The translations under genes and the position numbers were made by a program. Below are positions 45,509 through 52,105 of a stretch of DNA of 64,000 nucleotides, piece after piece. The stretch spans positions 499,167-563,166 of the forward strand of contig NZ_DLHM01000001.1 in assembly GCF_002483205.1 (NCBI RefSeq), given 5' to 3'. Each line of letters starts with the position of its first letter. Within the stretch, counting starts at the first letter, position 1. Below the pieces are notes generated by a model. It was not told where the DNA came from and did no database searches. It saw only the letters and a list, made by a program, of their open reading frames with translations. Origin of the DNA: Flavihumibacter sp. UBA7668 (GTDB lineage: Bacteria > Bacteroidota > Bacteroidia > Chitinophagales > Chitinophagaceae).

Positions 45509-45972
45509 CAACTGCAGAATGAAGCAATTATTTCTTCGGCATGTTGCTTGCTTTTGGGTTTAAGAAATACTTTTTGAATGATCCCTTTTTCATCTATCAA
45601 AAAGGTAGTGCGATGGAGTCCCATGTATTTTCTTCCATAGAGTTGTTTCTCACCCCAAACACCAAATTTCTCAATGATAGCATGTTTTGTATCAGCAATT
45701 AACGGAAAAGGGAGTTGGTTTCGTTCTTCAAATTTTTTGTGACTGGTACTGTCATCCGGTGAAACACCGATTATCTGAATCCCGTTTTGCTGAAGCAATG
45801 AAAAATTATCGCGAAGATTACAAGCCTGCACCGTACAAGTCGGTGTCATATCCTGCGGATAAAAATAAAGAGCAATTTTTTTTCCTTTAAAATCGGAAAG
45901 ACGTATCGTATTTCCATTCTGATCTTTGCCATTAAATGCCGGTGCTTTTATGCCCGCCTCAAGTTTATTCAT
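45508..45972 (-). CDS. bcp: Thioredoxin-dependent peroxiredoxin (BCP/PrxQ type)
   Basis: The 154-residue protein has the PrxQ layout with peroxidatic Cys46 in TPTCTVQ and resolving Cys51 five residues later, then GVSPDDSTSHKKF, LPFPLIADTKHAI and RTTFLIDEKGIIQKVF. It reduces hydrogen and organic peroxides using thioredoxin, in the cytoplasm. It follows the large M23 peptidase gene after 45 bases, most of them pyrimidine-rich. A hairpin follows the stop codon. Confidence 0.93.
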   Translation of the reverse strand: MNKLEAGIKAPAFNGKDQNGNTIRLSDFKGKKIALYFYPQDMTPTCTVQACNLRDNFSLLQQNGIQIIGVSPDDSTSHKKFEERNQLPFPLIADTKHAIIEKFGVWGEKQLYGRKYMGLHRTTFLIDEKGIIQKVFLKPKSKQHAEEIIASFCS

Positions 45973-45978
45973 CGCGTA

Positions 45979-46017
45979 GTTGTTTTCTCCTTTTCACCTC
46001 TTTCCCCTCCCCTCCTC
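45979..46017. repeat. Pyrimidine-rich tract between the M23 gene and bcp
   Basis: This stretch is almost all C and T on the forward strand (purine-rich on the coding strand), with repeated CCCCTCC and CTCCT words. It is one of several purine tracts seen between genes in this window. Confidence 0.4.
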
Positions 46018-47718
46018 CTATCTCCTCACCTTCCACTTCACGTCCGTTTCATTTCCTGCTTCATCAACTGCCACCACCCTCAATTCATGTTCGCCAACAC
46101 TGAAGCGTTCATCAAATATGTAAACAAAATTTCGCCCTTTATCATTGGTAAACCGAATCCATGATCCATCGAGTTCGGTTCGGGTAACTTTCCATTTTCC
46201 CAGGTTATCGCGTACGGTAAAAACAACACGGGAAGCTGCGGAAAGGCTGGAACCGTCTTTAAATCCAACCGGAATAATTTCAGGGGCTGTAGTGTCAACC
46301 ACCAATTGAAAGGCACCAAAATCACGGAAACCAGCCATGGCCCAGTTTTCATCCCAGCTCACTTTCTGTACTTCCTTTCTGGAACCGGCAATCCGTTGCA
46401 TAACAATTTTTGATCTATCCGCATTATTAACCGAGTCTGCAACTTTTATGCGAACCAACATGGCATCTTGTAAAGGGACAGACAAAGATCCGATTGTATG
46501 CAGGGCAGAAATAGTACCGGATCCGATTGCTGCCTGTCTTTTATATGATATGCTAACGGAATCATACAAAGTTCTTTCCCCAATGATGAATTCACAATCT
46601 TCCGATTCAAAAATATCCAGCATGAGAGGGTAAAAGCGTTTTCCAGATGCTGTTATGGCAGTTGACTGGTTGCCACTGTATTTAATCGGCAGTTTAACTG
46701 TTGAAGCATTTCCATATGCATCCTTAACAACGATGGAAAGTTCATGAACCAAACCGTCTGATAAATCAATTACGCCATCTCCATTGAACCGGGTATATAT
46801 GGAATGCATATAACCCGGTAATTCACTCAGATGCTGAAGATAAGGGCCTCCGCGTTGTTTGGTTTTATAATCAATATGTGCATTAAGGTAACGGGTAGCT
46901 TCGTAGCTAATCTGATCCATGCGGAATCCGACAATAGCTTCCAGTTCATCATATAATACTGCCTCGTAAACACCATTCAGATTGGAGGAGCCTGTATGTG
47001 TATCATAAGTGGTTAATGCCAGACTTATTTTGGATGAATTCACCGTTTGAAGTGGTGCAGTATAATTTCCGTTTCCTTTATTAGCCACGGATAGTACTCT
47101 TGGGTTTTGTTCAAAAACCGATTGGTTTCTATCATATATGGCTACCCGAAGAATAGTTGGAAGCGTGTTATCCGTGATGGGAAATCCGAATAACATGGGA
47201 TTCAGATTCACTTCATCAGCTGTTCGTCTGATTTCAAAATGCAGGTGGGGTGCCTGAGAACCGCCTGTATTTCCACTATATGCCAGCAATTGTCCTTTTT
47301 GTACAGGAAATTGATCTGCCGGAACTACTTCATTAAGGTACCAGGATTCTTTCTGGTACTGCAGGCTTTTCACCCAGTTTTCAAGGCCCGGGAAAAAATT
47401 ATTCAAATGACAATAAACAGTTGTAAATCCGTTTGGATGGTTAACATAAATCGCTCTTCCGAATCCACCCGGTTCAACTTTGATCCTGCTTATATAACCT
47501 TCTGCAGCTGCATAAACTGAAAGATTTTCCCTTCTTTCCGTTTTAAGATCCAGTCCCATGTGGTAATGATTGGGACGGAGTTCACCAAAATTACCACTTA
47601 GACTAATCGGGATACCAAGAGGATTTCGGAAATACCCTTTTGGATAAGTTGGATTTTCGGTAAACTGAGCCTGGCTTATACTACAAATGAATAGGGCAAG
47701 AAGGGTTTGTCGAATCAT
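46018..47718 (-). CDS. Secreted M23 family metallopeptidase, large form
   Basis: The 566-residue protein has a signal peptide (MIRQTLLALFICSISQAQ), then the LytM domain near the N-terminus with zinc ligands in HMGLD (His53, Asp57) and HLHFEI (about 165), and the loop GRAIYVNHPNGFTTVYCHL. The remaining 380 residues are beta-rich modules (for example SFPVTDNT-like strands, VHELSIVVKDAYGNAS and VGEHELRVVAVDEAGNETDV), probably Ig-like domains at the end. The N-terminal catalytic domain with C-terminal beta modules is a recurrent Bacteroidota layout. It probably cuts peptidoglycan cross-links. bcp follows in the same direction. Confidence 0.85.
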   Translation of the reverse strand: MIRQTLLALFICSISQAQFTENPTYPKGYFRNPLGIPISLSGNFGELRPNHYHMGLDLKTERRENLSVYAAAEGYISRIKVEPGGFGRAIYVNHPNGFTTVYCHLNNFFPGLENWVKSLQYQKESWYLNEVVPADQFPVQKGQLLAYSGNTGGSQAPHLHFEIRRTADEVNLNPMLFGFPITDNTLPTILRVAIYDRNQSVFEQNPRVLSVANKGNGNYTAPLQTVNSSKISLALTTYDTHTGSSNLNGVYEAVLYDELEAIVGFRMDQISYEATRYLNAHIDYKTKQRGGPYLQHLSELPGYMHSIYTRFNGDGVIDLSDGLVHELSIVVKDAYGNASTVKLPIKYSGNQSTAITASGKRFYPLMLDIFESEDCEFIIGERTLYDSVSISYKRQAAIGSGTISALHTIGSLSVPLQDAMLVRIKVADSVNNADRSKIVMQRIAGSRKEVQKVSWDENWAMAGFRDFGAFQLVVDTTAPEIIPVGFKDGSSLSAASRVVFTVRDNLGKWKVTRTELDGSWIRFTNDKGRNFVYIFDERFSVGEHELRVVAVDEAGNETDVKWKVRR

Positions 47719-47745
47719 CCTTATTTTTTTGATAAAGGGACAAAG

Positions 47746-47813
47746 GTAAGTGAGAAGTTAGAAGTGGGAAGTGGGAAGTTCGAAGTGGAAAAGTTTTAGT
47801 TGTTTAAACAACT
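47746..47813. repeat. Purine-rich direct repeats and a 16-bp palindrome
   Basis: Several GAAGTGGGAA-type direct repeats (about 47750-47795) are followed by the perfect palindrome AGTTGTTTAAACAACT at 47798-47813. The region lies between divergent genes (the M23 gene and the small protein gene at 47947), so the palindrome may be an operator. Confidence 0.45.
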
Positions 47814-47946
47814 TGTTAAATTAAAATAAATCTACATTTTAGGTATGTCTTTTGCAAACATGGAACAGCGTTTGTTGTTATATCTGTGTCTATAGATTAG
47901 TGCATTGATGTAATAGCAGTATTTGTTAAAGGTTAAAAAGAATGGT

Positions 47947-48162
47947 ATGAAAAGATTCCAACAAAAAGCAGTTGTGATGACAGTAATGGTGATAGGATCC
48001 CTGATCGGGGCTTTTAAAGGTCAGGAGGCAAAACAGAAATGGATGTTTAAGATCCTTAGCAAACAGGATGAAAAACAAACCCGGGCGGTCCGCAAGGCCG
48101 AGGTTCGGAAAGGGAAGGTATTGCTGGACGATATCGAGATGGCGGCTTATCATAATAGCTGA
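47947..48162 (+). CDS. Small basic protein with N-terminal hydrophobic segment, unknown
   Basis: From the ATG at 47947 (MKRFQQKAVVMTVMVIGS) the product has 71 residues. One hydrophobic stretch (VVMTVMVIGSLIGAF) is followed by a highly charged tail (KQDEKQTRAVRKAEVRKGKV). A strong terminator with a UUCG loop follows 20 bases after the stop, which supports real expression. It may be a membrane-anchored or exported small protein. I recognise no family. Confidence 0.5.
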   Translation: MKRFQQKAVVMTVMVIGSLIGAFKGQEAKQKWMFKILSKQDEKQTRAVRKAEVRKGKVLLDDIEMAAYHNS

Positions 48163-48183
48163 TGCATCTCGTTTACATAATGC

Positions 48184-48216
48184 AGGCCTTCACTTCGGTG
48201 GAGGCCTTTTTGTTTT
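48184..48216 (+). terminator. Intrinsic terminator with CUUCGG loop
   Basis: AGGCCTTCAC and GTGGAGGCCT pair over 10 bases with one T-G wobble around the stable tetraloop TTCG. A T-rich run (TTTTTGTTTT) follows. It ends the small gene at 47947. Confidence 0.8.
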
Positions 48217-48225
48217 GTTGCCCTC

Positions 48226-48238
48226 CACCGGTCGGGTG
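48226..48238. repeat. CACCGGTCGGGTG repeat, third copy
   Basis: Exact copy of the 13-base word also found at 23029, 23043 and 63984, placed between the small gene terminator and carB. Confidence 0.75.
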
Positions 48239-48255
48239 AACAAAATGAACCCCTC

Positions 48256-48291
48256 GCAGGCCTCGCCTGCCGTAACTTTAGCGAAGGCAGG
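48256..48291. repeat. Palindromic GCAGGC/GCCTGC element upstream of carB
   Basis: GCAGGC (48256-48261) pairs with GCCTGC (48265-48270), and CCTGCC (48266-48271) pairs with GGCAGG (48286-48291) around GTAACTTTAGCGAA. The two hairpins share an arm and exclude each other. Related CCTGCC...GCGAAGGCAGG words occur as intergenic repeats in other bacteria. Confidence 0.5.
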
Positions 48292-48323
48292 AAAATTAAT
48301 CGGGAAAATTGCCTCCCGGGCCG

Positions 48324-48331
48324 TACTTTTG
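48324..48331 (+). promoter_or_regulatory. Bacteroidota -7 box (TACTTTTG) upstream of carB
   Basis: Exact TAnnTTTG match, 22 bases before the ATG at 48354. It supports that start over an upstream TTG (48309) in the same frame, which would lie before the box. Confidence 0.5.
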
Positions 48332-48353
48332 CGCAATTTATTTTTCCGCAACA

Positions 48354-51179
48354 ATGCCAAAAGACAATTCCATCAAATCCGTTCTGATCATAGGATCAGG
48401 ACCCATTATTATCGGACAAGCCTGCGAATTTGATTATTCCGGAACCCAGGCAGCTCGTAGTTTACGTGAAGAAGGAATCAAAGTGATCCTTATTAACAGT
48501 AATCCGGCTACCATTATGACCGACCCCATGATGGCCGACCGGGTTTATCTTTTGCCCCTTACCGTTGAGAGTATAGAACAGATACTGGAAGAAAACCAGA
48601 TCGATGCAGTACTTCCTACCATGGGTGGGCAAACTGCCCTCAACCTGGCCAAAGAAGCTGAAGACCTCGGAGTATGGGAGAAATATGGAGTACGCCTGAT
48701 AGGGGTAGATATCAAAGCCATCGATAAAGCAGAAGATCGGGAAAAATTCCGTCAGTGGATGATTCAAATGGGAGTGCCTGTTGCTACTGCAAAAACTGCC
48801 AATAGTTTTCTGGAAGGTAAAGAATTCGCTCAGCAGATTGGATTCCCGCTTGTAATTCGCCCCTCCTTTACATTGGGTGGAACAGGCGGCGGATTTGTAC
48901 ATGATAAAGAAGATCTGGATGAAGCCCTGAATCGTGGTTTACAGGCTTCCCCAATACATGAAGTGCTGGTTGAGCAGGCAGTTTTGGGATGGAAAGAATT
49001 CGAATTGGAACTGCTTCGGGATGCCAATGACAATGTGGTTATTATCTGTACAGTTGAGAATTTTGACCCAATGGGTGTGCATACCGGAGATTCAATAACC
49101 GTGGCACCGGCAATGACACTTTCCGACACAGCTTTTCAACTGATGCGGAATACTGCTATCGCAATGATGCGGGATCTGGGCAATTTCGCAGGCGGATGTA
49201 ATGTTCAATTTGCACTGAACCCTGCAACAGAGGAAATAATAGCGATTGAAATCAATCCACGGGTAAGCCGCTCCTCCGCCCTTGCTTCCAAAGCCACCGG
49301 TTATCCTATTGCTAAAATCGCGGCAAAACTGGCCATAGGATATTCGCTGGATGAATTGGAAAACCAGATCACCAAGAGCACTTCTGCTTATTTTGAGCCG
49401 GCGCTGGATTATGTAATTGTAAAAATCCCCCGCTGGAACTTCGATAAATTCAAAGGAGCCAATGATACGCTCGGTCTACAGATGAAAAGCGTAGGAGAAG
49501 TAATGGGTATTGGCCGCAGTTTCACCGAAGCTGTGCAGAAAGCCTGCCAGAGTCTGGAAAATAATGCAGTGGGACTTGGCTATTATGGCAAAAGTCAAAT
49601 GCATGCAGAGGAACTGATTGAATACATTAAAACACCGAAATGGGATCGCATCTTCCGTATTAAAGATGCCCTGATGCTGGGTGTAAGTATCAATACAATT
49701 GTAAAAGCAACCAACGGAATTGATCGCTGGTTCCTTTATGAAATCCAGAAAATTGTTAATCTGGAAAAGGAGATTGCCAAATTCAAGCTGGCAACCATCC
49801 CTATGGAATTAATTCGCGAAGCAAAAATTCATGGTTTCAGTGATGAGCAGATTTGCCGCATCATGCAGGATGGACATGAAGATGAATTGTATGCCAAACG
49901 AAAGGAAGCCGGAATTCGCCGGGTTTTCAAAATGGTAGACACCTGTGCTGCAGAATTTGAAGCGAAAACACCATATTTCTATTCCACTTTCGAAGAAGGT
50001 GGTGAAAATGAAAGCAAGGTAAGCGATAAGAAAAAAATAATTGTCCTGGGTTCTGGTCCAAACAGAATCGGTCAGGGTATTGAGTTTGACTATTGTTGTG
50101 TACACGGATTACTGGCGATCAAAGAGTCCGGTTTTGAAGCTATCATGGTGAATTGTAATCCTGAAACCGTTTCTACTGATTTTGATATCGCAGATAAATT
50201 ATATTTCGAACCTGTTTTCTGGGAACATCTCTGGGAGATTATCGAACATGAACAGCCCGAAGGTGTGATTGTGCAATTAGGCGGACAAACAGCACTTAAG
50301 CTGGCAGAGCGCCTGCATGCAAAAGGGATCAAAATCATTGGAACATCTTTCGATAATATGGATATCGCCGAAGACCGCGGCCGCTTCAGTGATATGCTGA
50401 AAGAACTCGGTATTCCGTACCCGGATTATGGAACTGCTTTTGATGTGGATGAAGCAGTGGTAGTGGCGAATCGGGTTGGGTATCCGGTATTGGTTCGGCC
50501 ATCCTATGTGTTAGGCGGACAAAGGATGCGGATTGTGATCAACGATGAAGAAGTGGAAAAAGCAGTGGTGAGCCTGTTGAAACATATACCCGGTAATAAA
50601 ATTCTGATCGATCATTTTCTGGATCGATGCCAGGAAGCCGAAGTAGATGCGATTTTTGATGGCGAAAATTTCCATGTAATGGGGGTGATGGAGCATATTG
50701 AACCAGCCGGGATTCACTCCGGTGATTCGAATGCTGTATTGCCAGCTTTCAATCTTACACCGCTGGAAGTGACTACACTTGAATATTATTCTGAAAAAAT
50801 TGCCCGGGCACTGAATATTAAAGGATTGATCAATATCCAGTTTGCGGTGAAAGATGGGAAAGTATTTGTGATTGAAGCTAATCCGCGTGCTTCCCGCACC
50901 ACTCCGTTTATTGCGAAAGCCTATCAGATTCCTTATCTGAATGTGGCAACTAAAGTGATGCTGGGAGTCAACAAACTCACCGATTTCAAATTCGAGAAAA
51001 AACTGAAAGGATTTGCAATTAAAGAACCAGTTTTCAGCTTTAATAAATTCCCGGGGGTGAATAAAGAGCTCGGTCCGGAAATGAAGAGCACGGGTGAAGC
51101 GATCCGCTTCATTAAAGATCTTCGGGATCCTTATTTCCGTCAGCTTTACAAAGACCGCTCGATGTACCTGAGTAAATAG
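48354..51179 (+). CDS. carB: Carbamoyl-phosphate synthase large subunit, short form without the allosteric domain
   Basis: From the ATG at 48354 (MPKDNSIKSVLIIGSGPI) the product has 941 residues. Two ATP-grasp halves are complete: IIGSGPIIIGQACEFDYSG with NPRVSRSSALASKATGYP in the first, and VLGSGPNRIGQGIEFDYCC with EANPRASRTTPF in the second (from about residue 545). The chain ends KDRSMYLSK just after the second ATP-grasp unit. The C-terminal MGS-like allosteric domain of about 130 residues found in the E. coli enzyme is missing. The enzyme makes carbamoyl phosphate from bicarbonate, ammonia from CarA, and two ATP for pyrimidine and arginine synthesis. Without the MGS domain, UMP, IMP and ornithine control is not expected. 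carA is not in the window. Confidence 0.95.
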   Translation: MPKDNSIKSVLIIGSGPIIIGQACEFDYSGTQAARSLREEGIKVILINSNPATIMTDPMMADRVYLLPLTVESIEQILEENQIDAVLPTMGGQTALNLAKEAEDLGVWEKYGVRLIGVDIKAIDKAEDREKFRQWMIQMGVPVATAKTANSFLEGKEFAQQIGFPLVIRPSFTLGGTGGGFVHDKEDLDEALNRGLQASPIHEVLVEQAVLGWKEFELELLRDANDNVVIICTVENFDPMGVHTGDSITVAPAMTLSDTAFQLMRNTAIAMMRDLGNFAGGCNVQFALNPATEEIIAIEINPRVSRSSALASKATGYPIAKIAAKLAIGYSLDELENQITKSTSAYFEPALDYVIVKIPRWNFDKFKGANDTLGLQMKSVGEVMGIGRSFTEAVQKACQSLENNAVGLGYYGKSQMHAEELIEYIKTPKWDRIFRIKDALMLGVSINTIVKATNGIDRWFLYEIQKIVNLEKEIAKFKLATIPMELIREAKIHGFSDEQICRIMQDGHEDELYAKRKEAGIRRVFKMVDTCAAEFEAKTPYFYSTFEEGGENESKVSDKKKIIVLGSGPNRIGQGIEFDYCCVHGLLAIKESGFEAIMVNCNPETVSTDFDIADKLYFEPVFWEHLWEIIEHEQPEGVIVQLGGQTALKLAERLHAKGIKIIGTSFDNMDIAEDRGRFSDMLKELGIPYPDYGTAFDVDEAVVVANRVGYPVLVRPSYVLGGQRMRIVINDEEVEKAVVSLLKHIPGNKILIDHFLDRCQEAEVDAIFDGENFHVMGVMEHIEPAGIHSGDSNAVLPAFNLTPLEVTTLEYYSEKIARALNIKGLINIQFAVKDGKVFVIEANPRASRTTPFIAKAYQIPYLNVATKVMLGVNKLTDFKFEKKLKGFAIKEPVFSFNKFPGVNKELGPEMKSTGEAIRFIKDLRDPYFRQLYKDRSMYLSK

Positions 51180-51196
51180 TGTTTTTTAACAATGTT

Positions 51197-51232
51197 AAAA
51201 TCCCCTGCCCCGTCGGTCAGGGGATTTTTTTT
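51197..51232 (+). terminator. Intrinsic terminator of carB
   Basis: AATCCCCTG (51199-51207) and CAGGGGATT (51218-51226) pair perfectly over 9 bases, and a run of T follows. It lies 20-55 bases after the carB stop. Confidence 0.85.
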
Positions 51233-51235
51233 GCA

Positions 51236-51256
51236 CCCCACGGGTACCCGTCGGGT
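51236..51256. repeat. Palindromic variant of the CGGTCGGGTG repeat
   Basis: ACGGGTACCCGT and ACCCGTCGGGT overlap as two palindromes sharing one arm. The CGTCGGGT core resembles the CACCGGTCGGGTG family, so this may be a diverged copy placed after the carB terminator. Confidence 0.4.
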
Positions 51257-51292
51257 AGACTGAAATTTTGTCAGACTCAAAGAAACGGAACG

Positions 51293-51316
51293 ATGTTTGA
51301 ACATTGTATGTACAAT
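51293..51316. promoter_or_regulatory. Overlapping operator-like inverted repeats upstream of the nitroreductase gene
   Basis: ATGTT-TG-AACAT (51293-51304) and ATTGTA-TG-TACAAT (51303-51316) are two inverted repeats with 2-base centres that share two bases, ending 23 bases before the nitroreductase start. They may bind a dimeric repressor. Confidence 0.4.
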
Positions 51317-51339
51317 TTAAATAGATTAAAACTTATTAT

Positions 51340-52014
51340 ATGAGTTATCTCGATCATCTGAATTGGCGATATGCTACCAAACGATACAATGGAGCTCCAG
51401 TACCGGAAGCGCCTCTTCAAAATATTCTGGAAGCGGTTCGACTGGCGCCATCCTCTCTCGGACTTCAACCTTTTGATGTGTTTCTGCTAGAGGACAAAAC
51501 AATCAGGGAAAAATTAGCACCAGCTGCGCACAATCAGCCACAGATTACGGAAAGTGGGGCACTGTTAGTATTTGCAGCCTGGAATACAATTTCGCAACAA
51601 CAGGTTGATGCCTATATTAATAATATAGCATCAACCCGCAACATAGATATAAGCACGCTCGACAATTTTAAATCCGCGATTTTGAATAGTATAAAGGCTA
51701 AAACTCCGGAACAGCAGTTTCAATGGAATGCACGCCAGGCTTATATCGCGTTGGGATTTGCAACTGCGGCAGCGGCACTCGAAAAAATTGACAGCACGCC
51801 GATGGAAGGATTTAATCCTGCTGCTGTAGATAATGTACTGGGCTTAACAGATAAAGGAATGAGCGCCGTATTGATCCTTGCTTTGGGATTCCGGGATGAA
51901 GAAAAAGACCCCCTGGCCCACGCTAAAAAAGTCAGACGCCCGGCTCCAAAACGTCAGACACCAGTTCCAACAGGTATCAGACACATGTCTCAGAGTGTTC
52001 CAACACCTATCTGA
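51340..52014 (+). CDS. Nitroreductase family NAD(P)H oxidoreductase with repeat-derived C-terminus
   Basis: The 224-residue product begins SYLDHLNWRYATKRYNG and shows the NfsB-type FMN site (RLAPSSLGLQPF, QWNARQAYIALGFATAAAAL, GFNPAAVDNVLGL and LALGFRDEEKDPLAH). It reduces nitro groups, quinones or flavins with NAD(P)H. The family usually ends soon after KVRRP. Here about 20 more residues (PAPKRQTPVPTGIRHMSQSV...) are read from the repeat region that follows. The catalytic core should not be affected. Overlapping inverted repeats lie upstream and suggest control by a dimeric repressor. Confidence 0.87.
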   Translation: MSYLDHLNWRYATKRYNGAPVPEAPLQNILEAVRLAPSSLGLQPFDVFLLEDKTIREKLAPAAHNQPQITESGALLVFAAWNTISQQQVDAYINNIASTRNIDISTLDNFKSAILNSIKAKTPEQQFQWNARQAYIALGFATAAAALEKIDSTPMEGFNPAAVDNVLGLTDKGMSAVLILALGFRDEEKDPLAHAKKVRRPAPKRQTPVPTGIRHMSQSVPTPI

Positions 52015-52052
52015 CACCTGTCTAACAACGTTCTAACACCTGTCTGACACTT
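51952..52052. repeat. TGTCTGACACCT repeat cluster overlapping the nitroreductase 3' end
   Basis: The stretch has several diverged copies of GTCAGACA/TGTCTGAC-type words in both directions. ACAGGTATCAGACACATGT (from about 51969) is an inverted match to ACACCTATCTGACACCTGT (from about 52003) at 14 of 19 positions. AACACCTGTCTGACACTT at 52035-52052 is identical to 37359-37376. Confidence 0.65.
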
Positions 52053-52105
52053 AAAAGGGTTAAAAAACCCTTGACCACCAGTAAAGGGAGCTGTAGTTTT
52101 CGGGA

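Noticed and set aside
48309..48353. Longer carB start at a TTG
   Set aside because: The extra 15 residues are foreign to the family and the TTG lies before the predicted transcription start.
51952..52052. CRISPR-like repeat cluster
   Set aside because: The repeated words are diverged, occur in both directions and have no spacers of even length. No cas gene lies nearby.
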